NCBI RefSeq assembly: GCF_039962115.1
Contig: NZ_JAMPKJ010000004.1
Span: forward strand, 1 to 64,000
Reading direction: 5' to 3'
DNA length: 64,000 bases
Source of the DNA: Funiculus sociatus GB2-C1
Lineage (GTDB): Bacteria; Cyanobacteriota; Cyanobacteriia; Cyanobacteriales; FACHB-T130
The notes under the pieces were generated by a model, which was not told where the DNA came from, did not search any database, and saw only the letters and a program-made list of their open reading frames with translations. A program made the translations under genes and the position numbers. Of the stretch, positions 55,780-64,000 are shown piece by piece (position 1 is the first letter of the stretch; each line of letters opens with the position of its first letter).

Positions 55780-56388
55780 CTAGGCAATAAGAACCTGAAC
55801 AAGAATTCGCATTAGTGTATCTAAATCATCTGGAACTCGATAAAGATTTAATCCCTGCTCGATTTCTTTTGTTTCTCGGTGTAAACGACCGAATTGCCAA
55901 ATAGTCCCAGTAGTTACCGCACCGAGCAGAACTGATTGTTCAGGAGTTTTATCCCACTGATCGAGGGCAATCATTTCTGCTATAAGTTGTGTAAAACCGT
56001 AGTCTAAATCTTCGCGCTTTGCTTCAATTACTAGCAACTCCGTTTTACTTTTTAGAAGATAATCTAAGTAACCTTGCAATTGCTCATTAATTTTGATGGG
56101 ATACTCAATTCTCAATTGAGCTTTAGTGTATTGAACTAACTGCAAGAGTACCTGTGAAATCAAAACCTCACGTCGAGAGGTTTCGCTGGACAAATCAACG
56201 TAAGGAAGCACTGCGTCAATGCGGTTTTTGAGGTTCTCTAAATCTTCTAATTCATGCTGATATTGAGGCAAATCCAAGCGTTTACGAGTCAAACTATATC
56301 CAAACTCATTGGCTAAATCATCGGCAAGAATCCTTAATTCAAAGATTTTACTAAATGTATAAGATTGATTTGGGGCTAAAACGCGCAT
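55780..56388 (-). CDS. PD-(D/E)XK nuclease-like protein embedded in the I-D operon
   Basis: 202 residues. A helical N-terminal part (residues 1-70) is followed by a PD-(D/E)XK-like core: Glu in RREVLISQ (E74), Asp in GYLDYLLKS (D109), and EAK in ELLVIEAKRED (E122, K124), then a helical Gln-containing segment (GFTQLIAEMIALDQW). This fold is found in restriction-type nucleases and DNA-end processors. It is not part of the standard I-D set. It lies 33 bases before csc2 and 21 bases after cas10d, tightly inside the operon, so it should be co-expressed with the effector. Function unknown; a DNA-processing helper is an inference. Confidence 0.75.
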   Translation of the reverse strand: MRVLAPNQSYTFSKIFELRILADDLANEFGYSLTRKRLDLPQYQHELEDLENLKNRIDAVLPYVDLSSETSRREVLISQVLLQLVQYTKAQLRIEYPIKINEQLQGYLDYLLKSKTELLVIEAKREDLDYGFTQLIAEMIALDQWDKTPEQSVLLGAVTTGTIWQFGRLHRETKEIEQGLNLYRVPDDLDTLMRILVQVLIA

Positions 56389-56409
56389 ATTACTGACATT
56401 CCTTGCTTT

Positions 56410-59400
56410 CTAGGTTCTCGATTCATCTTCATCTGCATCACTATCATTGCTGTCTTCAATCTGTGCAGCAGCGATGCGATTTTCTTTGTCATCTTCTAGG
56501 CGATATAGAAACTCACAAGTATCTCGAATTAGGTTAATTTGTCGTCCGGCTAAACGTGCGCGATCGCCTGCAAAAGATTTCTCAAATACCTCCTCAACAA
56601 AGTATCGAGCAAAATCCAAAATTGCCTCTCGTTCTTCTTCCCTCTTCTTAAATATCCAGCGCCCCTCTGCTGTAGAAGCATGAACACGATCCATCAACTT
56701 AGAAACTTCAGCCGCCACCATATCAACTCTCACGGAACCTTGAAAACTTAAATCAGCTTCAAGAATAGTTTTTGCAGCAATGTCAATAGGTTTTAATACT
56801 GCATTTGCCTTGGGATTATATCGCTTATTGGCTCTATAAAATTTGCGATATAATTCCGTCAGCTTTTTCGGATGATTTAAACTTGATTCTTCTCCCACAG
56901 TCAATTCCTCCGAATTAGGATTATATTTGGCGTAAGGGTCAAAGCAGGGATAAAAGTGATAGGCATAAAGCTTGACTTTCTCAATTCGTGCTGTTTCAAC
57001 ATTTTGGTTACGCACCCAACGATTTAAGTAGCTAAATACATAGAGTGGGCTGGTTTCAAAATCTTTTGCCAGTTCTGTAAAACGTCCCCAGTTGGAGTCA
57101 TAACCAGATTTTCCTTGTCTAGCATTAACATCAAGGTGAATAGCATAGGCGGCTGTTAGAACATTAAGGGGTGCGGAATATTCCTTCCCGTCTTCCGTCC
57201 AACCTTCAAGAATGTAGTCAAGACGGAAGCGATCGCGTTTCATCAGCACTCTAAAAGCTTGTGGCGCACTGTCGAGAAATACGCTTTCTTCAAACTCCGC
57301 ACCATCATTAAAAGGTGGAATTGGCGACTCTGAAACTACCGTTTTGACATCCAGAATCATCGGGAAGGCAAAAGCTAACCAGCTAGGCATTACCCAAGAT
57401 TCGGTGTCAGTTCCGTCTCGTCCCGGAGGTAGCGCCATGAAGTAGAATGTTAGTGGCTGGTCTTCTGGGTAAGAAAGTTTGAAGGTTCGGTCTTTCCCTG
57501 GTTCGATATTTTCATTTATTAGGAAAGCATCTACACTTTGGTAGCGATCGCGTTCTAAATTCGCTTGCAAATCCTTACTGATAAAGTGATTGCGAATGCT
57601 GGTATCAAAGCGAGTTTGTGCAATGCCACTATATGCCTTTTGTAGAAACTTGTTCGTCTCTGGGGTGAAGTAATAAGTGGGGTAGAAATAAAGATAGCGA
57701 TATTTACCATCCTCAAATCGCTTACCCACCGCCTGCGTCTGGTTCATCAGAATTTGCCTCAGCATCATCTCTAAACCTGCAATACTAGAAATATTGCGTT
57801 TAGCGTTAGAACCACCCAACATTTGTTTATTGGTATAAACCTGGGGTGTAAATAAAACCGCTGACTCCATCTGCTCAGTTACAGTATAGGGAGAATGAGA
57901 AATAGAGCAGATTAGCTGTCGTCCTCTCCCCTGTTTTTTAGCTAACTGATAGCCTGACAATTCCTGTAGGAATACTTCAGCAGATCCTTTGGTAGATGTG
58001 GATTTTCCGGGTAGCATGACAACTCGCGTCACCCAAAGCCGCAAATCATCCCAACCATCAGGTAACTGGTACTGTGAAACAATGGGTTTAATGAGTTGGG
58101 AAATGTGAGCGATCGCTTCCTCACAAATATGACGAACATCCTCTGGATTTAAACCAGGATTAGTCTTTAAATACTTTGCTGCTAAGTAGTACCATTCATA
58201 AGGAACGCCGCCAGTATTGCCCTTTAGCTTGTGTTCTTTCAGGCTCTCATTAATTCGCTGAATTTCGCGGATTGAAGGTAAATACTCTGAGAGGTTCCAA
58301 AACTTAGCAATTTCCTCGACAATATCTAGATGAGGTAATTCTGGGAGTTTTTTATCTTTCTTCCGCTCAACTTCAATTACATTAACCCGTTCTTCCCAAA
58401 TTTTGCGACTGATTAAATCTCCAAATTCAGCAATTTGGTCAATCCGAATGTCGTCATCAAAATTAAAACTATAATCAGCCGACAAAACATTCTGCTGCTG
58501 AAATTTGATGAGATTATCACTGCGGCTTTTGGCAACAGAACTTTTAATGGGATTTAGAATCCTCAGTGTGGCACTCAGGGCGACTTGCATTAAACCTGTA
58601 TCGTCAAAAAACAAGTTGTAATATTCTGCATACTTCATTCCTTTGCCATCTCTGCTAAAACCTGTTTGCCGGCTCCGTAGCTGACTTGCACACAGTTCTT
58701 TAATCTTCGTTACCACCCGTTTTGGTAAATCCTCAACTGGAACAGGGGGCGCATCCCGCCGAGCTAAATAGATTACACCAGTTGGCAAATATAGCAGTGG
58801 TTCATAGTAGGTGCAATCCTCCGTATTAAGGCTAATGTGCGCTTCCATCAAAGCGTTATTCACTACATTTGTGAGTACGCCTCGGTTCTCTGCAATGCTG
58901 TGGTAAGTAAATTTTAGTTGTCCATCACTTAGGCTATGGATTAACTCATTTAGCCTTGTATTTTCAGCATCTTGGGGATGTTTGATAATTGAAGCTAGGG
59001 AATCAGCTAAACAGGTTAAATCTGAAAGACTGCGAAGAGTGCGATCGCGTAATACTGGATTTAGCCCAAATTCCGAAAAGTTCCAGTTCGTATCCCAACG
59101 CCGTTGAGCGTTATAAGCGATACAGAGCAAATCATCTAGGTACTCTCGATAAGCTTCTGGCTCATCAGGATTGATGAAGCGATCTAAACCTAGCTGACGG
59201 ACTTTTTCATCAATAATTTGACGATGTTGTTCTAGCGGTAGCTTGCGACAATCAGCAGGAGCATCCGGGAATTTCTCAAAGTCATGCAAAATAAACCCAG
59301 CAATTAGCATCCGCCGTTCTCGTTCCCGAACCACTCGCTGCACGGTGGTATTAAGTTTTTCCAACCGTTGCTCAATTAAATTCGTTGGAAATAGTCCATT

Positions 59401-59889
59401 GAGTAAATGGGTATTGAGTGATTGATCGCCTGCATTGTCTCGTCTGACTCTCCGTTTTCCTTCAGCTTCTCTCTGTCGGTCAATTTCATCAAAAAACTTA
59501 CCACCTTTGGCAGTAACGCCAATTGCTACTCGCAGCAGATTAGGTAATACATACTCAGCAAAGTCACTCATCACGCGATCGCCAGGATTCTGAGTCTGAA
59601 TCGCCTCTCGCAGTAGCTTGAGCGTCAGTAACTCACGCGCTTGAGGTTCAACAGTGCGATCGCTAGGTTCAAAGTTAACTTCTGAATCCTCATCGTGTAA
59701 CCAATCATCATCGTCATACTCTTCGGTTAACCTCTCCCCCAACCCCTCTCCTGCAAGGAGAGGGGAGTCCCGCTCCCCCATTCCCTTGTAGGGAAGGGGG
59801 ACTGGGGGGGTTAGGTCTGATTCATCTTGATGATCAAATAGCGATAACTGTTTTTCTTCCTGCTCAGAGCTTTTACGTTTCTTAGCCAT
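56410..59889 (-). CDS. cas10d: Type I-D large subunit Cas10d (Csc3)
   Basis: 1159 residues. The N-terminal nuclease region contains an HD-type motif (MLIAGFILHDFEKFPD, about residues 195-211), which in I-D cuts DNA because Cas3' lacks HD. The rest is the Cas10-like body typical of Csc3. It is long for the family, partly from an acidic N-terminal extension (about 90 residues) that includes a translated palindromic repeat (bases 59727-59816, listed separately). It recognises PAM and target in the Cascade. The C-terminus is acidic (EDSNDSDADEDES). Confidence 0.93.
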   Translation of the reverse strand: MAKKRKSSEQEEKQLSLFDHQDESDLTPPVPLPYKGMGERDSPLLAGEGLGERLTEEYDDDDWLHDEDSEVNFEPSDRTVEPQARELLTLKLLREAIQTQNPGDRVMSDFAEYVLPNLLRVAIGVTAKGGKFFDEIDRQREAEGKRRVRRDNAGDQSLNTHLLNGLFPTNLIEQRLEKLNTTVQRVVRERERRMLIAGFILHDFEKFPDAPADCRKLPLEQHRQIIDEKVRQLGLDRFINPDEPEAYREYLDDLLCIAYNAQRRWDTNWNFSEFGLNPVLRDRTLRSLSDLTCLADSLASIIKHPQDAENTRLNELIHSLSDGQLKFTYHSIAENRGVLTNVVNNALMEAHISLNTEDCTYYEPLLYLPTGVIYLARRDAPPVPVEDLPKRVVTKIKELCASQLRSRQTGFSRDGKGMKYAEYYNLFFDDTGLMQVALSATLRILNPIKSSVAKSRSDNLIKFQQQNVLSADYSFNFDDDIRIDQIAEFGDLISRKIWEERVNVIEVERKKDKKLPELPHLDIVEEIAKFWNLSEYLPSIREIQRINESLKEHKLKGNTGGVPYEWYYLAAKYLKTNPGLNPEDVRHICEEAIAHISQLIKPIVSQYQLPDGWDDLRLWVTRVVMLPGKSTSTKGSAEVFLQELSGYQLAKKQGRGRQLICSISHSPYTVTEQMESAVLFTPQVYTNKQMLGGSNAKRNISSIAGLEMMLRQILMNQTQAVGKRFEDGKYRYLYFYPTYYFTPETNKFLQKAYSGIAQTRFDTSIRNHFISKDLQANLERDRYQSVDAFLINENIEPGKDRTFKLSYPEDQPLTFYFMALPPGRDGTDTESWVMPSWLAFAFPMILDVKTVVSESPIPPFNDGAEFEESVFLDSAPQAFRVLMKRDRFRLDYILEGWTEDGKEYSAPLNVLTAAYAIHLDVNARQGKSGYDSNWGRFTELAKDFETSPLYVFSYLNRWVRNQNVETARIEKVKLYAYHFYPCFDPYAKYNPNSEELTVGEESSLNHPKKLTELYRKFYRANKRYNPKANAVLKPIDIAAKTILEADLSFQGSVRVDMVAAEVSKLMDRVHASTAEGRWIFKKREEEREAILDFARYFVEEVFEKSFAGDRARLAGRQINLIRDTCEFLYRLEDDKENRIAAAQIEDSNDSDADEDESRT
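59727..59816. repeat. Palindromic repeat inserted in frame in cas10d
   Basis: CCTCTCCCCCAACCCCTCTCC pairs in part with GGAGAGGGGAG, then CCCCATTCCCTTG with GGGAAGGGGG. It is the GC-rich intergenic palindrome common in cyanobacteria (coding for LTPPVPLPYKGMGERD and SPLLAGEGLGERLTEE on the minus strand). Its presence inside a coding region without breaking the frame is notable. Confidence 0.7.
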
Positions 59890-59923
59890 CTTCTCCCTCT
59901 AATAAAATCTTCTTCTTTGACAC

Positions 59924-60337
59924 TTACTTTTCTGTAGGCTCAAGTAATCGGTATCGCTCGATATACTCTAGAGTAAGTAGGCGGATGTAATCCAGAAGCT
60001 CGAAGAACTGCTTGATTTTGGGATACTCATCTCCTGAGTTGCGATACCAGCTCACAATGCAATCAACATCGAAGATACTCAACTGGTGTAAGTGGTTAAT
60101 TGCTTCTTGAGATTTCTGACGGATGTAGCCGTATTCAGTAATCTGACTAACGTACCCAGAAATATAAGTTGAAAGAAGTTCTAGTTGGCTCCAAACTGTG
60201 TATTCTTGTTCCGAGTCTTTCTCTGCTTCCCACAGTTTACGCCGTTCGTCTTTAATCGATTTTTCATAAGCAAATAAGCGACTTTTAAGCTCAAAAAGCC
60301 GATTACGTTCAAAAAGTTCAGCTTCGCGTTGCTCCAT
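59924..60337 (-). CDS. Hypothetical helical protein upstream of cas10d
   Basis: 137 residues (MEQREAELFERNRLFELKSRL). A coiled-coil-like helical protein, rich in Glu, Arg and Tyr. Ends 34 bases before cas10d, so it is probably in the cas transcript. No family recognised and no catalytic motif visible. Confidence 0.6.
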   Translation of the reverse strand: MEQREAELFERNRLFELKSRLFAYEKSIKDERRKLWEAEKDSEQEYTVWSQLELLSTYISGYVSQITEYGYIRQKSQEAINHLHQLSIFDVDCIVSWYRNSGDEYPKIKQFFELLDYIRLLTLEYIERYRLLEPTEK

Positions 60338-60364
60338 ATTAATATTCCTCTAGTTAGAACTTTT

Positions 60365-60940
60365 TTAACTATTAAAGCCGTAGGTAATAATCTTCCCTTC
60401 TGGTGTTTCAATGAGATATTCTCCACTGCTTCTAATTTCCCATCTCACTGTACCCACCTCGCTAGAACCTATACGTGGAATTCGGACTGCTTTAGATTTG
60501 TCAAATGTCGATGCGTTCCGCAAATAGTCTAGGGAGTCGTAATTTTTTCTAAAAGAGTGATCGAGAATGCTTGCTGCAACATCTGCATAGGTTGCTGGAC
60601 TCCACTGTTTCATGAGTTCTTGCATTTCATCAATTTCTTCTTGCGTTCTTCCCTCAAACAGTCGTCGTTCGGATGGTGACAAATTCAGTTCATAGGCTTC
60701 CTTTATTTGGCTGGAGAGTTCCTCAAGTTCAGTCTCGGCTTCCATCAGCAGGTTTTCGCGATCTAAGCCGACGAGAGGGTTTGCTTCGGCATTAGCTGCC
60801 ATCTCAGCGACCTGCCTATACTTTTCTGCGATCGCACTCAATCGGTTTGCCAAATCTGCATTTTCGGGCTTTTCTAAAAATGCTCCATAAATTTCGTGAA
60901 TTTGGCGTATCGCTTCCTGACCTTCCGATTCGTTGGGCAT
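60365..60940 (-). CDS. Hypothetical protein in the cas3'-cas10d interval
   Basis: 191 residues from ATG 60940 (MPNESEGQEAIRQIHEIYGAF), which avoids a large overlap with the DUF433 gene; a longer frame to 61018 exists. Helical and acidic to about residue 115, then a small beta-rich end (VGTVRWEIRSSGEYLIETPEGKIITYG). Not recognised. It takes the place where a DUF5615 toxin would normally follow a DUF433 gene, but it does not resemble one. Confidence 0.6.
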   Translation of the reverse strand: MPNESEGQEAIRQIHEIYGAFLEKPENADLANRLSAIAEKYRQVAEMAANAEANPLVGLDRENLLMEAETELEELSSQIKEAYELNLSPSERRLFEGRTQEEIDEMQELMKQWSPATYADVAASILDHSFRKNYDSLDYLRNASTFDKSKAVRIPRIGSSEVGTVRWEIRSSGEYLIETPEGKIITYGFNS

Positions 60941-60962
60941 TTTTAATGAAGTAGTTTCACCC

Positions 60963-61208
60963 TTACGACTCCACTGGTAAGAATTCAATTCGCTCGTGAC
61001 CGACGACGCGACGCGCATAGACCAAACAAGCTTCTACATCTTCCCGTTCTAACCAGGGATAACCCTCTAGCAGAGTCTCGACGGTATCACCCGCCGCCAG
61101 CATTCCTAAAATATGCTCAACCGCCAGCCGACGACCCCGAATAATCGGCTTACCTCCAAAGATTTTGGGGTTAACTGTAATCCTCTGTAATAGTTTTTGC
61201 TGGTTCAT
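60963..61208 (-). CDS. DUF433-family protein (antitoxin-like)
   Basis: 81 residues. RITVNPKIFGGKPIIRGRRLAVEHILGMLAAGDTVETLLEGYPWLEREDVEACLVYARRVV is the DUF433 pattern, a small winged-helix family that is usually the antitoxin of a DUF5615 PIN-like toxin. No toxin follows; the next gene is the 191-residue hypothetical. It may be an orphan regulator or part of a different pair. Confidence 0.85.
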   Translation of the reverse strand: MNQQKLLQRITVNPKIFGGKPIIRGRRLAVEHILGMLAAGDTVETLLEGYPWLEREDVEACLVYARRVVGHERIEFLPVES

Positions 61209-61281
61209 TTTTGACCTCCAAAATGTTGAAGTGTGAAGAAGGAGGCTTTTGAACTGATTGATTCTCAGCCCCCATTAAGAG

Positions 61282-61473
61282 TTATGCTGCCAACCTCATC
61301 CGCTCTTTAGGCGTTTTGTAAGATTGCTCTGGAAACAGATCGAGTTCCAGTTGTTTGTACTGGACGCATTGCCGAACTGCCTCGAACTGCTCTTCCTCAC
61401 GATCAATCGCCGCAGGCTGCTCAGATGTGTAAGCACGCAGATCGAAGAGTTCTAGCTGCTTATGGTTTCCCAT
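61282..61473 (-). CDS. Small hypothetical protein
   Basis: 63 residues. It has two similar motifs, KQLELFDL near the start and KQLELDLFPEQ in the second half, and ends PKERMRLAA. The internal similarity suggests duplication or a two-site binding peptide. No recognised family, 73 bases upstream of the DUF433 gene, same strand. Confidence 0.5.
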   Translation of the reverse strand: MGNHKQLELFDLRAYTSEQPAAIDREEEQFEAVRQCVQYKQLELDLFPEQSYKTPKERMRLAA

Positions 61474-61791
61474 ATAGCTGAACCTCCATTCAGATTTTGT
61501 GAATGGTGACTTTTGTCCTCAAAGAGGCGTGTTAGCGTTAGACGGATGCTAGTGTTAGTCGCAACAGTAGGGTGGAAGTAGGAAATAAATCCTACTCTCA
61601 ATCCTATGAACGTTGGACAAGTGTAGGCATCGGAACAACGAAGCTCGGTCTCTGTACTTGAAGGCTGACGCCACCATCTAGACGTTAGCACAGGTTTATT
61701 AAGTTCAGTATGTGAAGACAAGAGTAATTTTTGAGTCTCTTCCTCTGTATAATTAAAACTGGAGGGTAAAAATGTCGTTTTCAGATTTTCG

Positions 61792-61898
61792 AGCGACCTG
61801 TAATCCCTATCAGGGATTGAAATTTCGCCCACTGAACTTGTAGGCTTACGCCCTCCCACTGAACTACAGTGACCTAAATCCCTATCAGGGATTGAAAC
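61792..61898 (+). CRISPR. Two-repeat fossil CRISPR array, inverted
   Basis: AATCCCTATCAGGGATTGAA at 61802 and 61877 repeats the hairpin and GAAA handle of the main array, on the opposite strand. Repeat ends at 61823 and 61898 are 75 bases apart, as in the main array (repeat plus spacer). Upstream of each core is GACCT, not the main-array GTCGGAAAAC, so the 5' halves have diverged or belong to a sister family. The stretch 61474-61791 has no gene; it holds a segment (TACTTGAAGGCTGACGCC) resembling the one between the two repeats. Confidence 0.7.
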
Positions 61899-64000
61899 TA
61901 TCCAGCAATCCATATCTCATCTCCTTTGCTTTTGAACCAGTAAGCAAGGGTATCCAGCAATAAAGCTGACTGGCTGAAGGCAATAGAATAGGGTGCAGTT
62001 GTATCGTGTAAACTATACTGGTCGCTAATTGGGTAAATTGCAAAGTGCATGGGGAGTCTAAGCCTTGATCGCACCTCCGCCACCGGACGACGCAGCACAT
62101 AACAAACTAACGCTTCCTTCTTCAGCCGCTCGTCGATTTTATAGATCCAAGAGTTCTTAGGTTGCCAAACTCCGATACCTGTCAAAACCTGAACCTTCCA
62201 AGCATCTGCGATCGCGTCCAACTTGCCTGAATAGGTAAATCGCCAGTTCAGCCGTTCCTCCCGATAAGCCTTTAACTTCATAAAGGCGAGACAGTGTGCA
62301 AATCGACCTTTGGGAATAGGTTGTCCCAGGCGTTCAGCGGTTTGAAGAAGCGATCGCATAAACTCTGCTTCTGTCATCACCTCAATTTCCAGATTGCCCA
62401 AAATCCCTGGTAAATCGTAGGTTTTAAACCTATCTATCTCATTGGGTTCTGTTAGATCGTAAATACCACACTGGAGAGGACTAAAGCCTCTGAAACTAGC
62501 AGCATCCTCAGCAATTGGATTCCCCTTACTGTTACCTGAAAGTTCCTGCCACTCTCTTTTCCATGCCTCACTACGACCAAATACCTTTTTCAAGCTAGTA
62601 TTAAACACTTCTTCGCAAGCTGCCTGAAAAGCCTTCTGACTACTTTCATACTGCTGCTTAATCGTCTTATGTCTTAGCTGTTGGCAAAGCCGCATTGACT
62701 GAACTGCACCCCAGCGAGAGTAATATCCTTCAAAATCGTTGATTATTCGATAGTTCTCACGAATTTGATTGTGGAAGAAGGAACGGTCATAAATGCCAGT
62801 TGCTTCTAAAGGTGGAGAGTCACCTATAAACAGTTTTTCCACTATAAAATTGGGTACGAGTGCGTATGCTGTGAAAGTTCCAAAAGTAATCTTTTGTCCA
62901 TTCCGTTCATAACCATCATGCCGTCCTAATCTTCCTAAGCGCTGAATGAAGCTACCTGCATCAGCTGATTCAAAGATTAGAAAATTAATCTTGAAATCAA
63001 CGCCGACATCAATCGTGCTAGTGCCGAGAACCAAGTCAGCTTGTAGCGATCGCTCTTTTTCCTCCTTCCCAGATAAACCCGTATTCTCCCCAACTACCAA
63101 ACCATAAGGCTGCAACAGTTCCCGAAAGAACGATGTAAGACGCTTCACCGCAGCAATTGAGTTGAGAATGATTGCCCCTTTGCTACCTGGATGCTGCTGA
63201 AAGTGAGCCAGAATGAGATTACTGTTATCTTTCAACCAAGTTTCAGAAGCCTTATTGCTGGATTCCAAACAGATAAACTGAAAAGAAATTTCTCGTGATA
63301 CCTGTCGCCATCCTTCTTCTTGTAACTGGTGACACTGAGCCTCTGTATCTGGAAACTGATATTTATTCTCCTCAATTGGGTTAATCTCCTTGCACCGGAA
63401 TCCAGCTAACTTTAGTCGCTCTATCAGTTGTTTATTTGGAGTCGCTGAGAGGAATAGAAACTTTTTGTAGCGATTGGTATTCTTGATTAACAGCATTGTG
63501 TTAATCACGCTGGCAATTTGCGGAGCCTGAAAAACATGAAATTCATCAAAGATAAATAAATCAAAATCCTTGTCAATCCGGTTCCACAGCTTGTCAGGAC
63601 TATCATCACGAGTTAAGTATGCACCTCGATGCAAGTAGTGGAGGATATCTGGGTTCGCCAGCAGAATTTCTGCTTGACCTGTACGAGTAGTAATTGCAGC
63701 TGCTTTCTTTAGTCCTTCATTTTCTGCATAAATCTCTAATTCTTGCCCGCTGAGTCTAACTACGCGCGGCTTAATTTTAAGCTGAAATTTTTCAATATAG
63801 TCCTGAATTTGCGTTTCCTGATCGCGGGCAAGTTCATTAGTTGGATATAGACCGATTGCCAAAAAGTCTGTTAGCAGTGTCTCTAGATAAGCTGCCAAGC
63901 TTTTTCCGTCCCCCGTCATTGCCGTGTTAAAGATAACGTCAATATTCGGGTCACGTATTGCCTCCAAAGTAGCAGCTTGATGCCAGGAAAGCGACCAACC
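61898..64000 (-). CDS. cas3: Type I-D helicase Cas3' (N-terminus cut by the window)
   Basis: Frame open to the window edge, over 700 residues; GWSLSWHQAATLEAIRDPNI is near the family's N-terminus, so few residues are missing. SF2 helicase motifs: Walker A TAMTGDGKSLAA (I), FDEFH (II), LFLSATP (III), and later GAIILNSIAAVKR, LVLGTSTIDVGVDF and QRLGRLGRHDG (V-VI). No HD nuclease domain, as expected for I-D where HD is in Cas10d. It unwinds and translocates target DNA. Its stop lies at the edge of the fossil array; a cargo of four genes separates it from cas10d. Confidence 0.95.
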   Translation of the reverse strand, partial: GWSLSWHQAATLEAIRDPNIDVIFNTAMTGDGKSLAAYLETLLTDFLAIGLYPTNELARDQETQIQDYIEKFQLKIKPRVVRLSGQELEIYAENEGLKKAAAITTRTGQAEILLANPDILHYLHRGAYLTRDDSPDKLWNRIDKDFDLFIFDEFHVFQAPQIASVINTMLLIKNTNRYKKFLFLSATPNKQLIERLKLAGFRCKEINPIEENKYQFPDTEAQCHQLQEEGWRQVSREISFQFICLESSNKASETWLKDNSNLILAHFQQHPGSKGAIILNSIAAVKRLTSFFRELLQPYGLVVGENTGLSGKEEKERSLQADLVLGTSTIDVGVDFKINFLIFESADAGSFIQRLGRLGRHDGYERNGQKITFGTFTAYALVPNFIVEKLFIGDSPPLEATGIYDRSFFHNQIRENYRIINDFEGYYSRWGAVQSMRLCQQLRHKTIKQQYESSQKAFQAACEEVFNTSLKKVFGRSEAWKREWQELSGNSKGNPIAEDAASFRGFSPLQCGIYDLTEPNEIDRFKTYDLPGILGNLEIEVMTEAEFMRSLLQTAERLGQPIPKGRFAHCLAFMKLKAYREERLNWRFTYSGKLDAIADAWKVQVLTGIGVWQPKNSWIYKIDERLKKEALVCYVLRRPVAEVRSRLRLPMHFAIYPISDQYSLHDTTAPYSIAFSQSALLLDTLAYWFKSKGDEIWIAG

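Noticed and set aside
61452-61913. Minus-strand frame of 153 codons across the fossil array
   Set aside because: It contains the translated repeat (SIPDRD) and no protein-like content beyond it.

Overview
The window is chromosomal DNA of a cyanobacterium, most likely a filamentous or otherwise large-genome species; the genus cannot be fixed from the sequence alone. The evidence is psaC (photosystem I), ntcA (cyanobacterial nitrogen regulator), a SigF-type sigma factor, a CRR7-family protein, several proteins confined to cyanobacteria (DUF3084, DUF3146, DUF3285, DUF2854), very frequent HIP1 octamers (GCGATCGC), and a complete type I-D CRISPR-Cas locus.

Layout. 1-1.7 kb: an IS1 transposase fragment at the edge, then three tandem exported proteins of unknown function. 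2-11.8 kb: housekeeping and regulatory genes, including sigF, a Bax-inhibitor-1 protein, prfB with its programmed frameshift, ybeY, dgkA, a trpG/pabA amidotransferase, a GAF-adenylate cyclase and an Xaa-Pro aminopeptidase. 11.8-17.3 kb: repeat-rich, with a 29-bp perfect inverted repeat, a possible small RNA, and two inverted copies of a MITE-like element on either side of a Crp/Fnr regulator. 17.3-28.4 kb: a Ser/Thr kinase, a lipoprotein, a Uma2 nuclease, an M20 amidohydrolase, MgtE, a CrcB fluoride channel, a decayed htpX and a WG-repeat protein. 28.4-37 kb: hisB, fabI, ntcA, a DUF3084 protein, a YqgF-like protein, a dynamin-like GTPase and a GH13 amylase.

37-42 kb holds a probable defence or conflict module: a Trypco1-domain protein divergent from a 1176-residue caspase-like / nSTAND NTPase / transmembrane / seven-blade WD40 protein, followed by a small Cys-containing protein and HIP1-bearing 29-bp tandem repeats. 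42-48.5 kb returns to core genes: a receiver-only response regulator, DUF2854, CRR7, Hsp20, psaC and glmS.

48.6-64 kb is the type I-D CRISPR-Cas locus, written on the minus strand: cas3' (cut by the window edge), cas10d/csc3, csc2, csc1, cas6, cas4, cas1, cas2, leader, then an array of 24 good repeats and 23 spacers with a decayed distal repeat next to glmS. It departs from the usual I-D layout in several ways. A PD-(D/E)XK nuclease-like gene sits between cas10d and csc2. A plus-strand gene lies between cas6 and csc1. Four small genes, including a lone DUF433 antitoxin-like gene, lie between cas3' and cas10d. A two-repeat fossil array in inverted orientation lies next to cas3'. A palindromic repeat has been absorbed in frame into the cas10d N-terminus. 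These cas-embedded accessory genes and the caspase-STAND module are the best candidates for undescribed biology here.
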